Part shown: positions 49,112 through 57,782 of the stretch, piece by piece | Layout: each line of letters starts with the position of its first letter | How positions within the stretch are numbered: position 1 is the stretch's first letter | Source of the DNA: Gaiellasilicea sp963806955 | GTDB lineage: Bacteria > Actinomycetota > Thermoleophilia > Gaiellales > Gaiellaceae | Length of the DNA: 64,000 nucleotides | Assembly (NCBI GenBank): GCA_963806955.1 | Contig: CAWDZG010000002.1 | Coordinates: 682,001 to 746,000, forward strand | Direction of reading: 5' to 3' | The notes under the pieces: generated by a model | What the model was told of the DNA's origin: nothing | Seen by the model: only the letters and a program-made list of their open reading frames with translations | Databases searched by the model: none | Program-made: the position numbers and the translations under genes

Positions 49112-49767
49112 TAAGTCGTCGCAGGCGGCAGCAGCTCGGATTCGAGCTCAGCCGCCAGGCCGCGTCGCGCGGCGAGCGCCTGCAGGACGAGCACGGTGTC
49201 CGCGACGGGGACGTCCTCGAGGTACTCCGAGCGCGTCTCGAACGACTCGAGCACGTCCTCGACCGCCTCGACGTAGCCGACGACGTCCTCGGCCGCGACG
49301 AACGCGAGGGCGTCCCCGACCGCGCTCGGGAAGCCCTCGTGCGTGCGGGCGTAGTCGGCAGCGATGCGCATCTGCTCCCAGTCACCGAGCACGCCGTGCG
49401 CGAGCGCGGCCGCATACCGCCCGATCGGCGACTCCGACTCGGCGGCACGAAGCTCGATCGCCCAACGCGCATCCTCGGCCGCGCCGGCCCAGTCTCCGGC
49501 GAGGATCCGTGCCTTGATCGCCCCGATCGGCCGTCCCCAGCTCCCGGGCGGCGCGTGCTCGAAGCTCTCGCGATAACGCTCCGCGGCGCGCGCGAACCAG
49601 TCGCGGCCGTCCCCGCCCCCCATCAACGTGCACAACCCGGCGGCGCCGGCCGCGTTTCCCATCCGGGTGAGCTGCTTCTGCCGCGCATCGGGCTCGTCCG
49701 GAAGACGGCTCGCACCGTCCTCGTAGCGCCGCTCCGCCGCGGCTCGCAGCTCGTCCCAATCGGCCAT
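49111..49767 (-). CDS. helical repeat protein of unknown function
   Basis: The 218-residue protein consists almost entirely of amphipathic helices with TPR-like character (WDELRAAAERRYEDGASRLPDEPDARQKQLTRMGNAAGAAGLCTLMGGGDGRDWFARAAERYRESFEHAPPGSWGRPIGAIKARILAGDWAGAAEDARWAIELRAAE). It probably forms a superhelical scaffold. No catalytic residues are visible. ATG start, divergent from the helicase gene. Confidence 0.62.
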   Translation of the reverse strand: MADWDELRAAAERRYEDGASRLPDEPDARQKQLTRMGNAAGAAGLCTLMGGGDGRDWFARAAERYRESFEHAPPGSWGRPIGAIKARILAGDWAGAAEDARWAIELRAAESESPIGRYAAALAHGVLGDWEQMRIAADYARTHEGFPSAVGDALAFVAAEDVVGYVEAVEDVLESFETRSEYLEDVPVADTVLVLQALAARRGLAAELESELLPPATT

Positions 49768-49900
49768 TGGCCCGAGAATAGGGGTTCCGAGCCGCGAAAA
49801 GTTCGGGTATGCTCCACCAAGCGCTGCTCGTCCGCTCCAGAGCACCGGCAGCACGGGCGCGCACTCCTGAGGAAGCAGCACACGACTTCGTGCTGCGCAT

Positions 49901-52409
49901 ATGTCAGAAGCGATACTGAACCCGACACAGGCGTCGGACGCGCCGGATGGCTTGAGCGCAGACGCCCTACGAGCACAGGAATGGGCCGGCGAGCCCCTCC
50001 TTCACCCTGGCGAAGACCCGGCCGTCGCACTGGCCCCTGGGACCGCCCGCCGCGCCGCGCTCGACGAGGCACTGGTCGAGCTCGCGGCCGGCCGCAGAGC
50101 CCCGTCCGCCCGCTGGAAAGTCCGGTTCGGCTTCCTGCTCGGGCTCGAGCGGGTGCTCTCTTCGAAGCCGCCCGCCACCGCCGCCGGCACCGAGCTGCGC
50201 AAGCACCAGATCGACGCGCTCGCGGGGATGCTGACGGAGCTGATCGCGGCGAACCAGCGCCAGCTCGAGGAGGAGGAGAACGGCAACGGTCACGCCGAGG
50301 CGGACGCGGAAGCCGAGGAACCGCTCGAGGACGAGGACGAGTTGGACGGCGAGGAGGACGGCGACGAGCCCGAGGGCTTCCACGGCGACGACCCGGGCGC
50401 CCAGCGCCGCTACCGCTTCCGCCATCCGACCGCATCGGGCAAGACGATCGCGGCCGCCGGCTTCGTCGAGGCCGCGAGCACGCTCGGCGTCCTGATCCTC
50501 ACCCACCGCCGCCTGCTCGTCTCCCAGTTCGACCGCGACCTCACCACCGAGGGCTACGGCGACCGCTTCACGCCTGCGATCGAGCAGGGAAAGGAGCCGC
50601 TCTCGGGCCACCCGCTCACGATCCAGACCTACGCCTGGTTCGCCCGCCACGCCGACTCGCTCTCCCGCGACGCGTACCAGCTCGTGATCTGCGACGAGGC
50701 GCACACGGCACTCGGCGAGAAGACGAGCGCGGCGATCCGCAGCTTCCCGGAGCCGATCTACATCGGCATGACCGCGACGGAGCAGCTGATCGCGAAGCAG
50801 GTCTCCGATGTCTTCCCGGCCTCCGTCGACGACCTCCCCCTCGCGGACGCCGCCCGCCGCGGACTCGTCGCGCCGCTTCGCTGCCTCCGCGTCCCGCCCG
50901 CTGCGGCGATCAACGCCGTTCCGATCGTCGGCGGCGACTTCGAGGAGCGCGCGCTCGCCGCGGCCCTCGACCACGAGGCCCTGAACCAGGCCGCCGCGAG
51001 CCTGTACCGCGAGCGGTTCGACTCCACGCCCGGGATCGTCTATGCAGCCGGTGTCGACCACGCCTACAACCTCGCGCAGGAGTTCCGTGCCGCCGGGCTG
51101 AAGGCGGAGGCGGTCTCCGGCCGCACACCGCCCGTCAAGCTCGCGGAGACGCTCGCGGCCTACGAGCGCGGCGAGATCAACGTGCTGATCAACGCCATGC
51201 TGCTCGCCGAGGGCTGGAACTCGCCGCGCGCGACCGTCTGCATGCACCTCGCACCGACGGCGTCGAAGCGCGTGTACCAGCAGCGAATCGGCCGGATCAT
51301 GCGGACGCACCCACGCAAGGAGGCGGGGATCGTCGTCGACTTCACGCCGAAGTCGGCCACGCACAACGAGCGGGTCGTCTCGCTCCACTCGCTGCTCGAC
51401 TCCGACTTCTACCGCGAGGGCGCACGCGTCACGCCGGCGCCGCGCCGCCGGGTGCAACGCCGAGCTCGTCGCCATCTCTCGCCGGCGCCGTGGCTCGTCC
51501 CGGTGACCCCCGACGTCGCGCGCCGGCTCGCTGTGATCCAGCGCGAGTGGCAGCGAATCGACCCGAAGTTCCTCGACGACGACGAGCAGCGCTACTGGGC
51601 GACGATCGCCGGACGGCAGCTGCGCTTCGACCAGCGGGCCGACTTCGCGAGGAAGTTCGCCGAGGGCCGCGCGTCCAAGCTCGCGCTCGAGACCTTCCTC
51701 TCGATCTGCTCGGCGGAGAATCCCAACCGCCGCCTGCGCATGACCGCGCTGCAGGACCGCGTCTCGATGACCGTCGAGCGCGCCGACTTCGACGATCTCG
51801 TCACCCTGGTCGGTCAGGCGCCGCCCTGGGAGAAGGACCGCTCCGCCGGCGTCCGCATCCTCCTCCGCGCGATCGGCGACGGCAAGGCAAACGCCCCGGA
51901 TCAGATCCTGCAGCGGTGGACGTGGAAGCTGGCCAAGGCGACGCGGAAGGTGCAGGACCGTCGTGCCAGCGCGGAGTTCCCGGAGGCGAAGCGGCTGCTC
52001 GGCGCCGTCGCCAACTCGCGCGGCCACCGGCACGAGGACAACGTGCGCAAGCTGATCCAGGTCGCGCAGGCGCTCCCGCTCGAAGTGGGTGCGGCACTCC
52101 TCGCCTCGTCCGAGGGCTACACGCCGCGGGCGAACAACGCCCTCGACCGCGCCCGCGAGGAGCTCGGGGAGATCGCCCAGATCGCGAACGCGCTCGCCGA
52201 CAACCTGCCGACGCCGAAGGCGCCCTCGCGCAAGTCGCGGCGGCGGAAGCGGAAGAAGAAGCCGGGCGAGGCCCAGAGCCAGCAGAACAGCTCGGGGAAC
52301 GGCGGCGCGCCGCGCCGAAGGCGGCGAGGCGCAGCCGAAGCCGAAGCGCCGCCGGCGCCGGCGCAAGCCCGCAGCGGCCGGTCCGCCGGACGCCGTAACA
52401 CCCACGTAA
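49901..52409 (+). CDS. DEAD/DEAH-box helicase with acidic insert and basic tail (frameshift near the end)
   Basis: Motifs of an SF2 helicase are present: Q-type ELRKHQIDALAGMLTEL, Walker A HPTASGKTIAAAG, DEAH as VICDEAHTAL, SAT-like GMTATEQ, and motif VI QQRIGRIMRTHP. Between the Q region and Walker A an insert of about 50 residues is almost purely acidic (residues 126-175). The C-terminus after residue 780 is Lys/Arg-rich. One extra base lies near 52320; dropping it gives KPKRRRRRRKPAAAGPP and TAA at 52409. The span is 2509 bases. Resembles phage T4 UvsW-like or Rad25-like helicases. Confidence 0.85.
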
Positions 52410-52433
52410 GACCTCGGCAGCTACGGTCAGCGC

Positions 52434-54062
52434 GTGCTCGTGCTGCTCGCGATCGGGTTCGTCGCCGGGGTCGTCACGGCACTTTCGCCGTGCGTGCTGC
52501 CGGTGCTCCCGATCGTGCTCGCAGGCGGCGCCACGGGCCGCAAGCCGGTCGCGATCGTCGCCGGGATCGTGCTCAGCTTCACCGTCTTCACGCTCTTCGC
52601 GGCCTGGCTGCTCGACCTGCTCGGACTGCCGCAGGACGTGCTCCGGACGCTCGCGATCGCGTTGCTCTTCCTGCTCGCGCTCTCGCTGCTCGTCCCCCAA
52701 CTCGGCGAGCTGCTCGCCCGCCCGCTCCAGTTCCTGACGCGCCGGAGCGGCGGCGACCGGGGCGGCGGCTTCCTGCTCGGCGTCAGCCTCGGTCTGGTGT
52801 TCGTCCCGTGCGCCGGCCCGGTGCTCGCCGCGGTGACGGTGCTGGCCGCGCAGCAGGAGGTGGGGCTCGACGCGGTTCTGCTCACACTCGCCTACGCGCT
52901 CGGTGCAGCAGGCCCGATGCTCGCGATCGCGTTCGCCGGACAGAAGGCGGCGCGGATCTTCCGGATGCGGGCGGAGGCCGTCCGCCGCGGCTCCGGCATC
53001 CTCGTCGCGGCCGCGGCGCTCGCAATCGCGCTCGGCGTCGATCGCGAGCTCCAGACATTCGTCCCCGGCTACACCGAGTCGCTACAGGAGCGCTTCGAGC
53101 GCTCCGATGCGGCGCAGCGGGAGTTGCGCGACCTCACGGGCAGTGGCGCTCCCCAGGCCGACGGCACCGAGGCGGTGCTCGACGACTACGGCCCGGCCCC
53201 GGAGTTCACCGGGATCACCCGCTGGCTCAACTCGGAGCCGCTGACGCTGGCCGGCCTCCGCGGCCGCGTCGTCCTGATCGACTTCTGGACGTACTCGTGC
53301 ATCAACTGCCTGCGGACGTTGCCGTACATCCGCGACTGGGACGACCGCTATCGCGACGCCGGCCTGACGATCGTCGGCGTCCACTCGCCGGAGTTCGCCT
53401 TCGAGCGCGTGGAGGCGAACGTGCGCGAGAACGCGAAGCGGCTCGGCGTCCGTTACCCGATCGCGCTCGACAACGACTTCGCCACCTGGAGCGCGTGGCG
53501 CAACCAGTACTGGCCCGCGAAGTACCTGATCGACCGCCGCGGGAACGTTCGCTTCTACCATTTCGGCGAGGGCGAGTACGCGAAGTCGGAGGAGGCGATC
53601 AGGACGCTTCTGGCCGAGGGCGGCGCGGACGTGCCGGCGGCATCCGGGCTGCCGGACGAGAGCCCGAGCGGGCTCCGCACGCCCGAGACCTACCTCGGCT
53701 TCAAGCGGCTCGACCGCAACGGCGGCGAGGAGGTCGTGAACGACGCCGAGCACTCCTATGCGCTCCCGGCCCAGCTGGGCGAGAGCGAGCTGGCGTTCGG
53801 CGGACGCTGGCAGGTCGAGTCCGAGCGGGCGGTCGCCGGCCGGGACGCGCGGCTACGGCTCCGCTACAAGGCCGCCGCCGTCTACCTCGTCCTCACCGGC
53901 ACGGGCTCGGTCGACGTGCTCGTCGACGGGAAGCGCGAGCGGCGCGTGCAGGTTGCGGGCGACAAGCTCTACACGCTCGTCGACCGCACCGAGACGGGCG
54001 ACCACCTGCTCGAGCTGCGGTTCACGCCCGACGTCGCGGGCTACGCGTTCACGTTCGGCTAG
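52434..54062 (+). CDS. DipZ-like fusion: CcdA-type membrane domain plus thioredoxin domain
   Basis: The first 200 residues are a CcdA/DsbD-beta membrane unit with conserved cysteines in GVVTALSPCVLPVLPIV and GLVFVPCAGPVLAAV. A thioredoxin-like domain follows (DFWTYSCINCLRTLPYIRDW, active site CINC). The last 120 residues form a beta-rich extension. The arrangement equals mycobacterial DipZ (Rv2874). It moves reducing power across the membrane to exported disulfide proteins. GTG start. Confidence 0.9.
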   Translation: MLVLLAIGFVAGVVTALSPCVLPVLPIVLAGGATGRKPVAIVAGIVLSFTVFTLFAAWLLDLLGLPQDVLRTLAIALLFLLALSLLVPQLGELLARPLQFLTRRSGGDRGGGFLLGVSLGLVFVPCAGPVLAAVTVLAAQQEVGLDAVLLTLAYALGAAGPMLAIAFAGQKAARIFRMRAEAVRRGSGILVAAAALAIALGVDRELQTFVPGYTESLQERFERSDAAQRELRDLTGSGAPQADGTEAVLDDYGPAPEFTGITRWLNSEPLTLAGLRGRVVLIDFWTYSCINCLRTLPYIRDWDDRYRDAGLTIVGVHSPEFAFERVEANVRENAKRLGVRYPIALDNDFATWSAWRNQYWPAKYLIDRRGNVRFYHFGEGEYAKSEEAIRTLLAEGGADVPAASGLPDESPSGLRTPETYLGFKRLDRNGGEEVVNDAEHSYALPAQLGESELAFGGRWQVESERAVAGRDARLRLRYKAAAVYLVLTGTGSVDVLVDGKRERRVQVAGDKLYTLVDRTETGDHLLELRFTPDVAGYAFTFG

Positions 54063-54065
54063 ACG

Positions 54066-54956
54066 CTACTGCTCGCGGGGCGAGTCGTCGCCGTTCTCGG
54101 CGTCCCGCTCGCGCAGGAAGCGCGTCAGCTCCGCGGCGAGCGAGTCGCCGGAGGGGATGTCCTCGTGCTCCTCGAGGTCGAGCTCGTCCGTCCGCCGCTC
54201 GAGCTCGGCGACGTAGGCGGAGGTCTCCTCGTCGGTGGAGACGGCCTCCGTCACCTGCTCGGCGTACGACTCCTCGGCCTCGGCGAGCTCGGCCGTGTCG
54301 ATCGGGACGTCGAGCAGCTGGGCGAGGCGGTCGCAGAGCGCTCGCGCCGCGCGTGGGCTCGGCGCGAGCGAGACGTAGTGCGGGACGGCCGCCCAGAGGC
54401 TCGCTGCGGGAAGGTCCTCGCCGCGGCAGGCGTCCTGGAGCACGCCGACGATCCCGGTCGGCCCCTCGTAGCGGGAGCGCTGGAGACCCATGGTCTCGAC
54501 CAGCTCCGGGTCGCTCGCGGCACCGGTCACGGGCGCGGCGCGCGTGTGCGGGACGTCCGCGAGCAGGGAGCCGAGCGTCACCACCAACTCGACGTCGAGG
54601 TCGCGCGCGAGCCCCGTGACGAGCCGGCAGAAACTCTGCCACCGGAGACTCGGCTCGACGCCGAGCAGCAGCACCGCGTCGCGCTCGGTACCCGGGATCC
54701 GCGCGTGGTAGAAGACGTTCTCGGGCCACTCGATCCGGCGCGTGAGACCCTCGTCGAGAGAGACGTGCGGGCGGTTCGACTGGAAGTCGACGAAGTTCTC
54801 GGGATCGATGTCGGCAAAGCGCTCCGCCTCCCACGTTCGGGCGAGGAAGCCCGCTGCCAGGGTCGCACCCTGGCCACCGTCGTTCCAGCCTCGAAAAGCC
54901 GCGATCAGCACCGGGCGGTGGAGCGCGGGCCTGCCGACCATCCGCAGCTCGCTCAT
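54066..54956 (-). CDS. PAC2 family protein
   Basis: The 296-residue protein has the PAC2 domain (residues 8-230: LIAAFRGWNDGGQGATLAAGFLA, GIVGVLQDACRGEDLPAASLWAAVPHYVS) and a charged C-terminal helix. Actinobacterial PAC2 proteins are linked to the 20S proteasome by similarity with eukaryotic assembly chaperones; direct evidence in bacteria is limited. The ATG overlaps the TGA of ctaA (ATGA). Confidence 0.82.
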   Translation of the reverse strand: MSELRMVGRPALHRPVLIAAFRGWNDGGQGATLAAGFLARTWEAERFADIDPENFVDFQSNRPHVSLDEGLTRRIEWPENVFYHARIPGTERDAVLLLGVEPSLRWQSFCRLVTGLARDLDVELVVTLGSLLADVPHTRAAPVTGAASDPELVETMGLQRSRYEGPTGIVGVLQDACRGEDLPAASLWAAVPHYVSLAPSPRAARALCDRLAQLLDVPIDTAELAEAEESYAEQVTEAVSTDEETSAYVAELERRTDELDLEEHEDIPSGDSLAAELTRFLRERDAENGDDSPREQ

Positions 54957-55834
54957 CCGGTCAGTCTACGCGGGGTGCGCCAGAGCGCCGTCACGAGCCC
55001 GACCGTCCACGCCCACACCGCCGCGGCGAGCCCGACGTGGATCAGAACGAGCCACCAGGGCAGCTGATTGCGCCACTGCAGCTCGCCCACCGCCATCTGC
55101 ACCAGCAGCAGCCCCAGCAGGCCCACGGACGCCGGAGCGAGCAGGCCGGCGCGGGCCCGGTTGCGCAGGAGCCAGCCGAGCAGGAGCAGGAAGCAGACCC
55201 CGAACACCGCGGTGGCACGCACGTGCACGTACACCGCGTCGAGGAGGTTCCAGAAGCGGTCGATCTCGGCGCTGTCGCCCGGATGCGGGCCGGCGGCAGT
55301 CGAGAGCGTGCCCGTGAACACGAGCACGCCGCAGGCGAGCGCGAGCAGGAGGCCGGTGAGCCGGAGCCAGCGTGGCGCGGGCGACTCGATCCGGCCGCGA
55401 GCGTTCCCCAGCGCTTCGACCGCCACGATCATCGCCGTCGCAAGCACGACGAGGGCGAGCAGGAAGTGCGTCGCCACCATCAATGGGTGCAGGTCCAGCC
55501 GGATCGTCAACAGGCCGAGCGGAGCCTGCGCGATCGTCCCGAGGAACGTGAGCGCCGCCAGCCAGCGCACCCACCGGCCGAGGCCCGGCGTGCGGCGTGC
55601 GAACACCCAGGCGGCGAGCGTGAGGGCGATCGGGAAGAGAGCCATCACGCGGTTGCCGAACTCGATCGTGGAATGCTCACCGATCGCCGGGAAGAACGCC
55701 CCCTCCTGGCAGCCCGGCCACGATTCGCACGCCAGCCCGGATCCGGTGAGTCGGACGGCCGCCCCGGTCAGCACGATCAGGTAGAGCGAGACGGCGGAGG
55801 CGACGGCGAGCTGCGCATAGCGCACGGGTGCCAC
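54953..55834 (-). CDS. ctaA: heme A synthase, CtaA/COX15 family
   Basis: The 293-residue protein has eight membrane helices. The extracellular Cys pair in SGLACESWPGCQEG (residues 38-51 region) and the heme-ligand histidines in LDLHPLMVATHFLL, VYVHVRATAVFG and VLIHVGLAAAVW are all present; the first canonical His is Asn in EFGNRV, as in many Actinomycetota. It oxidises heme O to heme A for cytochrome aa3 oxidase. GTG start, 10 bases before the selD stop. Confidence 0.85.
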   Translation of the reverse strand: MAPVRYAQLAVASAVSLYLIVLTGAAVRLTGSGLACESWPGCQEGAFFPAIGEHSTIEFGNRVMALFPIALTLAAWVFARRTPGLGRWVRWLAALTFLGTIAQAPLGLLTIRLDLHPLMVATHFLLALVVLATAMIVAVEALGNARGRIESPAPRWLRLTGLLLALACGVLVFTGTLSTAAGPHPGDSAEIDRFWNLLDAVYVHVRATAVFGVCFLLLLGWLLRNRARAGLLAPASVGLLGLLLVQMAVGELQWRNQLPWWLVLIHVGLAAAVWAWTVGLVTALWRTPRRLTG

Positions 55835-55844
55835 GCGGCCGAGC

Positions 55845-56867
55845 CTAGCCAAGAGCGACGCCGGCGCCCTCGACGACGGTGCCGATGCGGGCGAGGAAGA
55901 GCTCGCGCTGGGCGAACGCCGCACCGAGCGTCACCGCCTTGTCCGACGGGAGCGCGATGAGGAAGCCGCCCGCGGTCTGCGGGTCGTAGGCGAGCGCGAG
56001 CAGGTCGTCGGCGACGCCCGCGCTGTCGACGTGCGCCGCGGCGAAGTCGCGGTTGCGACCGTCGCCGCCCGTGCGGATCCCCGCCGCCGCCTGCTCGAGC
56101 GCGCCGGGGAACGCAGGCAGCGAGGCTGCGTCGAGCTCGATCCGGACGCCGCTGCGCTCCGCCATCTCGTGGGCATGCCCGAGCAGGCCGAACCCGGTCA
56201 CGTCGGTCACCGCGTGCGGCTCGAAGGGCCGCAGCGCGTCGGCGGCAGCGCGGCCGAGCGTGGTCATCGCCTCGGTCGCGGCAGCGAGGCCCTCCTCGTG
56301 CCGGCGGCCTTCGCGCGCCGCATGCAGGAGCAGACCCGTCCCGAGCGGCTTCGTCAGGAAGAGCGCATCACCGGGCCGTGCACCGGCCTTGGGCCAGAAC
56401 CCGTCCGGGTGCACGGTGCCGACGACGGCGAGCCCGTACTTCGGCTCGTCGTCACGCAGCGTGTGCCCGCCCGCGAGGATCCCTCCCGCCGCGCGCACCT
56501 GCGCCTCCGCGGCCCCGAAGACGGCGGCGAGCGTCTCGTTCGGCAGGCTCTCCGGGAACGCGGCGATCGAGAGCGCGAGCAGCGGCACGCCCCCCATCGC
56601 GAAGACGTCGTTGAGCGCGTTCGTCGCCGCGATCGTGCCGAAGAGCGCCGGGTCGTCGACGAGCGGCGGGAAGAAGTCGAGCGTGAAGACGATCGCCCGC
56701 TCGTCGTCGAGCTTGTAGACGACGGCGTCGTCGGCGGGCGTGAGCCCCACCAGCAGGTTCTCGGCCTCTGCGGGCACGAAGCCTCGCAGCAGCTCCTCCA
56801 GGCGCGCCGCGGAGTACTTCGCCGCGCAGCCACCGCTCGTGGCCAGGGAGGTGAGGCTCGTCGTCAC
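55845..56867 (-). CDS. selD: selenide, water dikinase SelD
   Basis: The 340-residue protein has the glycine/cysteine active-site start TSGGCAAKYSA (Cys14, Lys17), GLTPADDAVVYKLDDERAIVFTLDFFPPLVDDP (metal-binding aspartates), ATNALNDVFAMGG and TDVTGFGLLGHAHEMA. It makes selenophosphate from selenide and ATP for Sec-tRNA and selenouridine. The residue at the Sec/Cys position is Cys, so the gene needs no UGA recoding. No selA, selB or tRNA-Sec lies in the window. Confidence 0.93.
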   Translation of the reverse strand: MTTSLTSLATSGGCAAKYSAARLEELLRGFVPAEAENLLVGLTPADDAVVYKLDDERAIVFTLDFFPPLVDDPALFGTIAATNALNDVFAMGGVPLLALSIAAFPESLPNETLAAVFGAAEAQVRAAGGILAGGHTLRDDEPKYGLAVVGTVHPDGFWPKAGARPGDALFLTKPLGTGLLLHAAREGRRHEEGLAAATEAMTTLGRAAADALRPFEPHAVTDVTGFGLLGHAHEMAERSGVRIELDAASLPAFPGALEQAAAGIRTGGDGRNRDFAAAHVDSAGVADDLLALAYDPQTAGGFLIALPSDKAVTLGAAFAQRELFLARIGTVVEGAGVALG

Positions 56868-56884
56868 AGCTTCAAGATACGCCC

Positions 56885-57042
56885 CGCGTCTTTCCCGGCG
56901 CGTCGCTCGCGTCGCGAGCGTTCACCGGAGGCCGGCTCCGCCGGCCGGGAGGTGGACGCGGCCGGGAAAGACGCGACGGCGGCCGGGGAGCCGCCGTCGC
57001 ACTCAGGGGAGAGGAGGAGCCTGAGGAAACTTGGGCCTCAGG
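56885..57042. ncRNA. highly structured intergenic region between divergent selD and SDR
   Basis: Five perfect or near-perfect inverted repeats are packed here: CGCGTCTTTCCCGGC/GCCGGGAAAGACGCG (56885-56899 with 56961-56975, 15 bp), CGCTCGCG/CGCGAGCG (56904-56920), GGCCGGC/GCCGGCC (56930-56946), GCGACGGCGGC/GCCGCCGTCGC (56973-57000, 11 bp) and CCTGAGG/CCTCAGG (57020-57042). The order gives a long outer stem with two inner hairpins, then two more. It may be a leader RNA of the SDR gene or an independent RNA. Confidence 0.55.
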
Positions 57043-57092
57043 TTCGCCCTTGTTTCGACCACTCCTTTAACGAATCTGAGATATTCGAAACC

Positions 57093-57782
57093 TTGAGCTC
57101 GGCACTCGTCACCGGCGGCTCCTCCGGCATCGGCCTCGCGATCGCGCGGATGCTGCGCGAGGAGGATTTCGACGTCACGCTCGCCTCGCGCACGCGGGAG
57201 AAGGTCGAGGCGGCCGCGGCCGAGCTCGGTGCACATGCGATCACCGCGGACGTCGCCCAGGCGGAGGACTGCGCGCGCGTGGTGAGCGAGCACGTGGAGC
57301 GGGCCGGCGGCCTGGACGTGCTCGTCAACTCGGCCGGCATCGGCATCGCCGGCCGGGTCGAGGACATGCAGCTGAAGCACCTCGACCGGCAGCTCGCGAT
57401 CAACCTGCGCGGGCTGGCTCTCGTCACCCAGGCCGCGATCCCGCACCTGCGCGAGACGAAGGGCTGGATCGTCAATCTCGCCTCGATCGCGGGCACCGAG
57501 CCGGTGCCGATCCTGCCGATCTACGCGGCCACGAAGGCGGCGGTGATCTCGCTGACGCGCACGCTCAACGCCGACCTCGACGACGACGGCGTGCGTGCGA
57601 TCGCGATCTGTCCCGGCTTCGTGGACACGCCGATGGCGGAGTTCACCGGGATGGCGGGCGACGAGATGATCCAGCCGGAGGACTGCGCCGAGGTCGTGCG
57701 CATGTGCCTGCGCCTCAGCCCGCGCGCGCGGATCCCCCAGGTCGTGATCGAGCGGCTCGGGGCGTCGCGCGGCGTCGGCTAG
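57093..57782 (+). CDS. short-chain dehydrogenase/reductase
   Basis: The 229-residue protein is a classical SDR: ALVTGGSSGIGLAIARML (cofactor loop TGxxxGIG), NSAGIG, then the catalytic Ser-Tyr-Lys in NLASIAG and IYAATKAAVISL, and CPGFVDTPMA. It reduces a carbonyl or oxidises an alcohol with NAD(P)(H). TTG at 57093 is the first start in the frame and follows the AT-rich stretch ATATTCGAAACC, which may be a promoter for a leaderless transcript. The stop overlaps the converging ABC1 gene. Confidence 0.88.
   Translation: MSSALVTGGSSGIGLAIARMLREEDFDVTLASRTREKVEAAAAELGAHAITADVAQAEDCARVVSEHVERAGGLDVLVNSAGIGIAGRVEDMQLKHLDRQLAINLRGLALVTQAAIPHLRETKGWIVNLASIAGTEPVPILPIYAATKAAVISLTRTLNADLDDDGVRAIAICPGFVDTPMAEFTGMAGDEMIQPEDCAEVVRMCLRLSPRARIPQVVIERLGASRGVG

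Noticed and set aside
49901..54619. Very long open frame covering the helicase and the complement of later genes
   Set aside because: High-GC DNA gives long spurious frames; after 52409 the protein is low-complexity Arg/Ala/Pro and the DipZ frame is clearly coding.
56880..57060. Possible tRNA-Sec next to selD
   Set aside because: Long stems are present but there is no T-loop, no TCA anticodon loop and no acceptor pairing.
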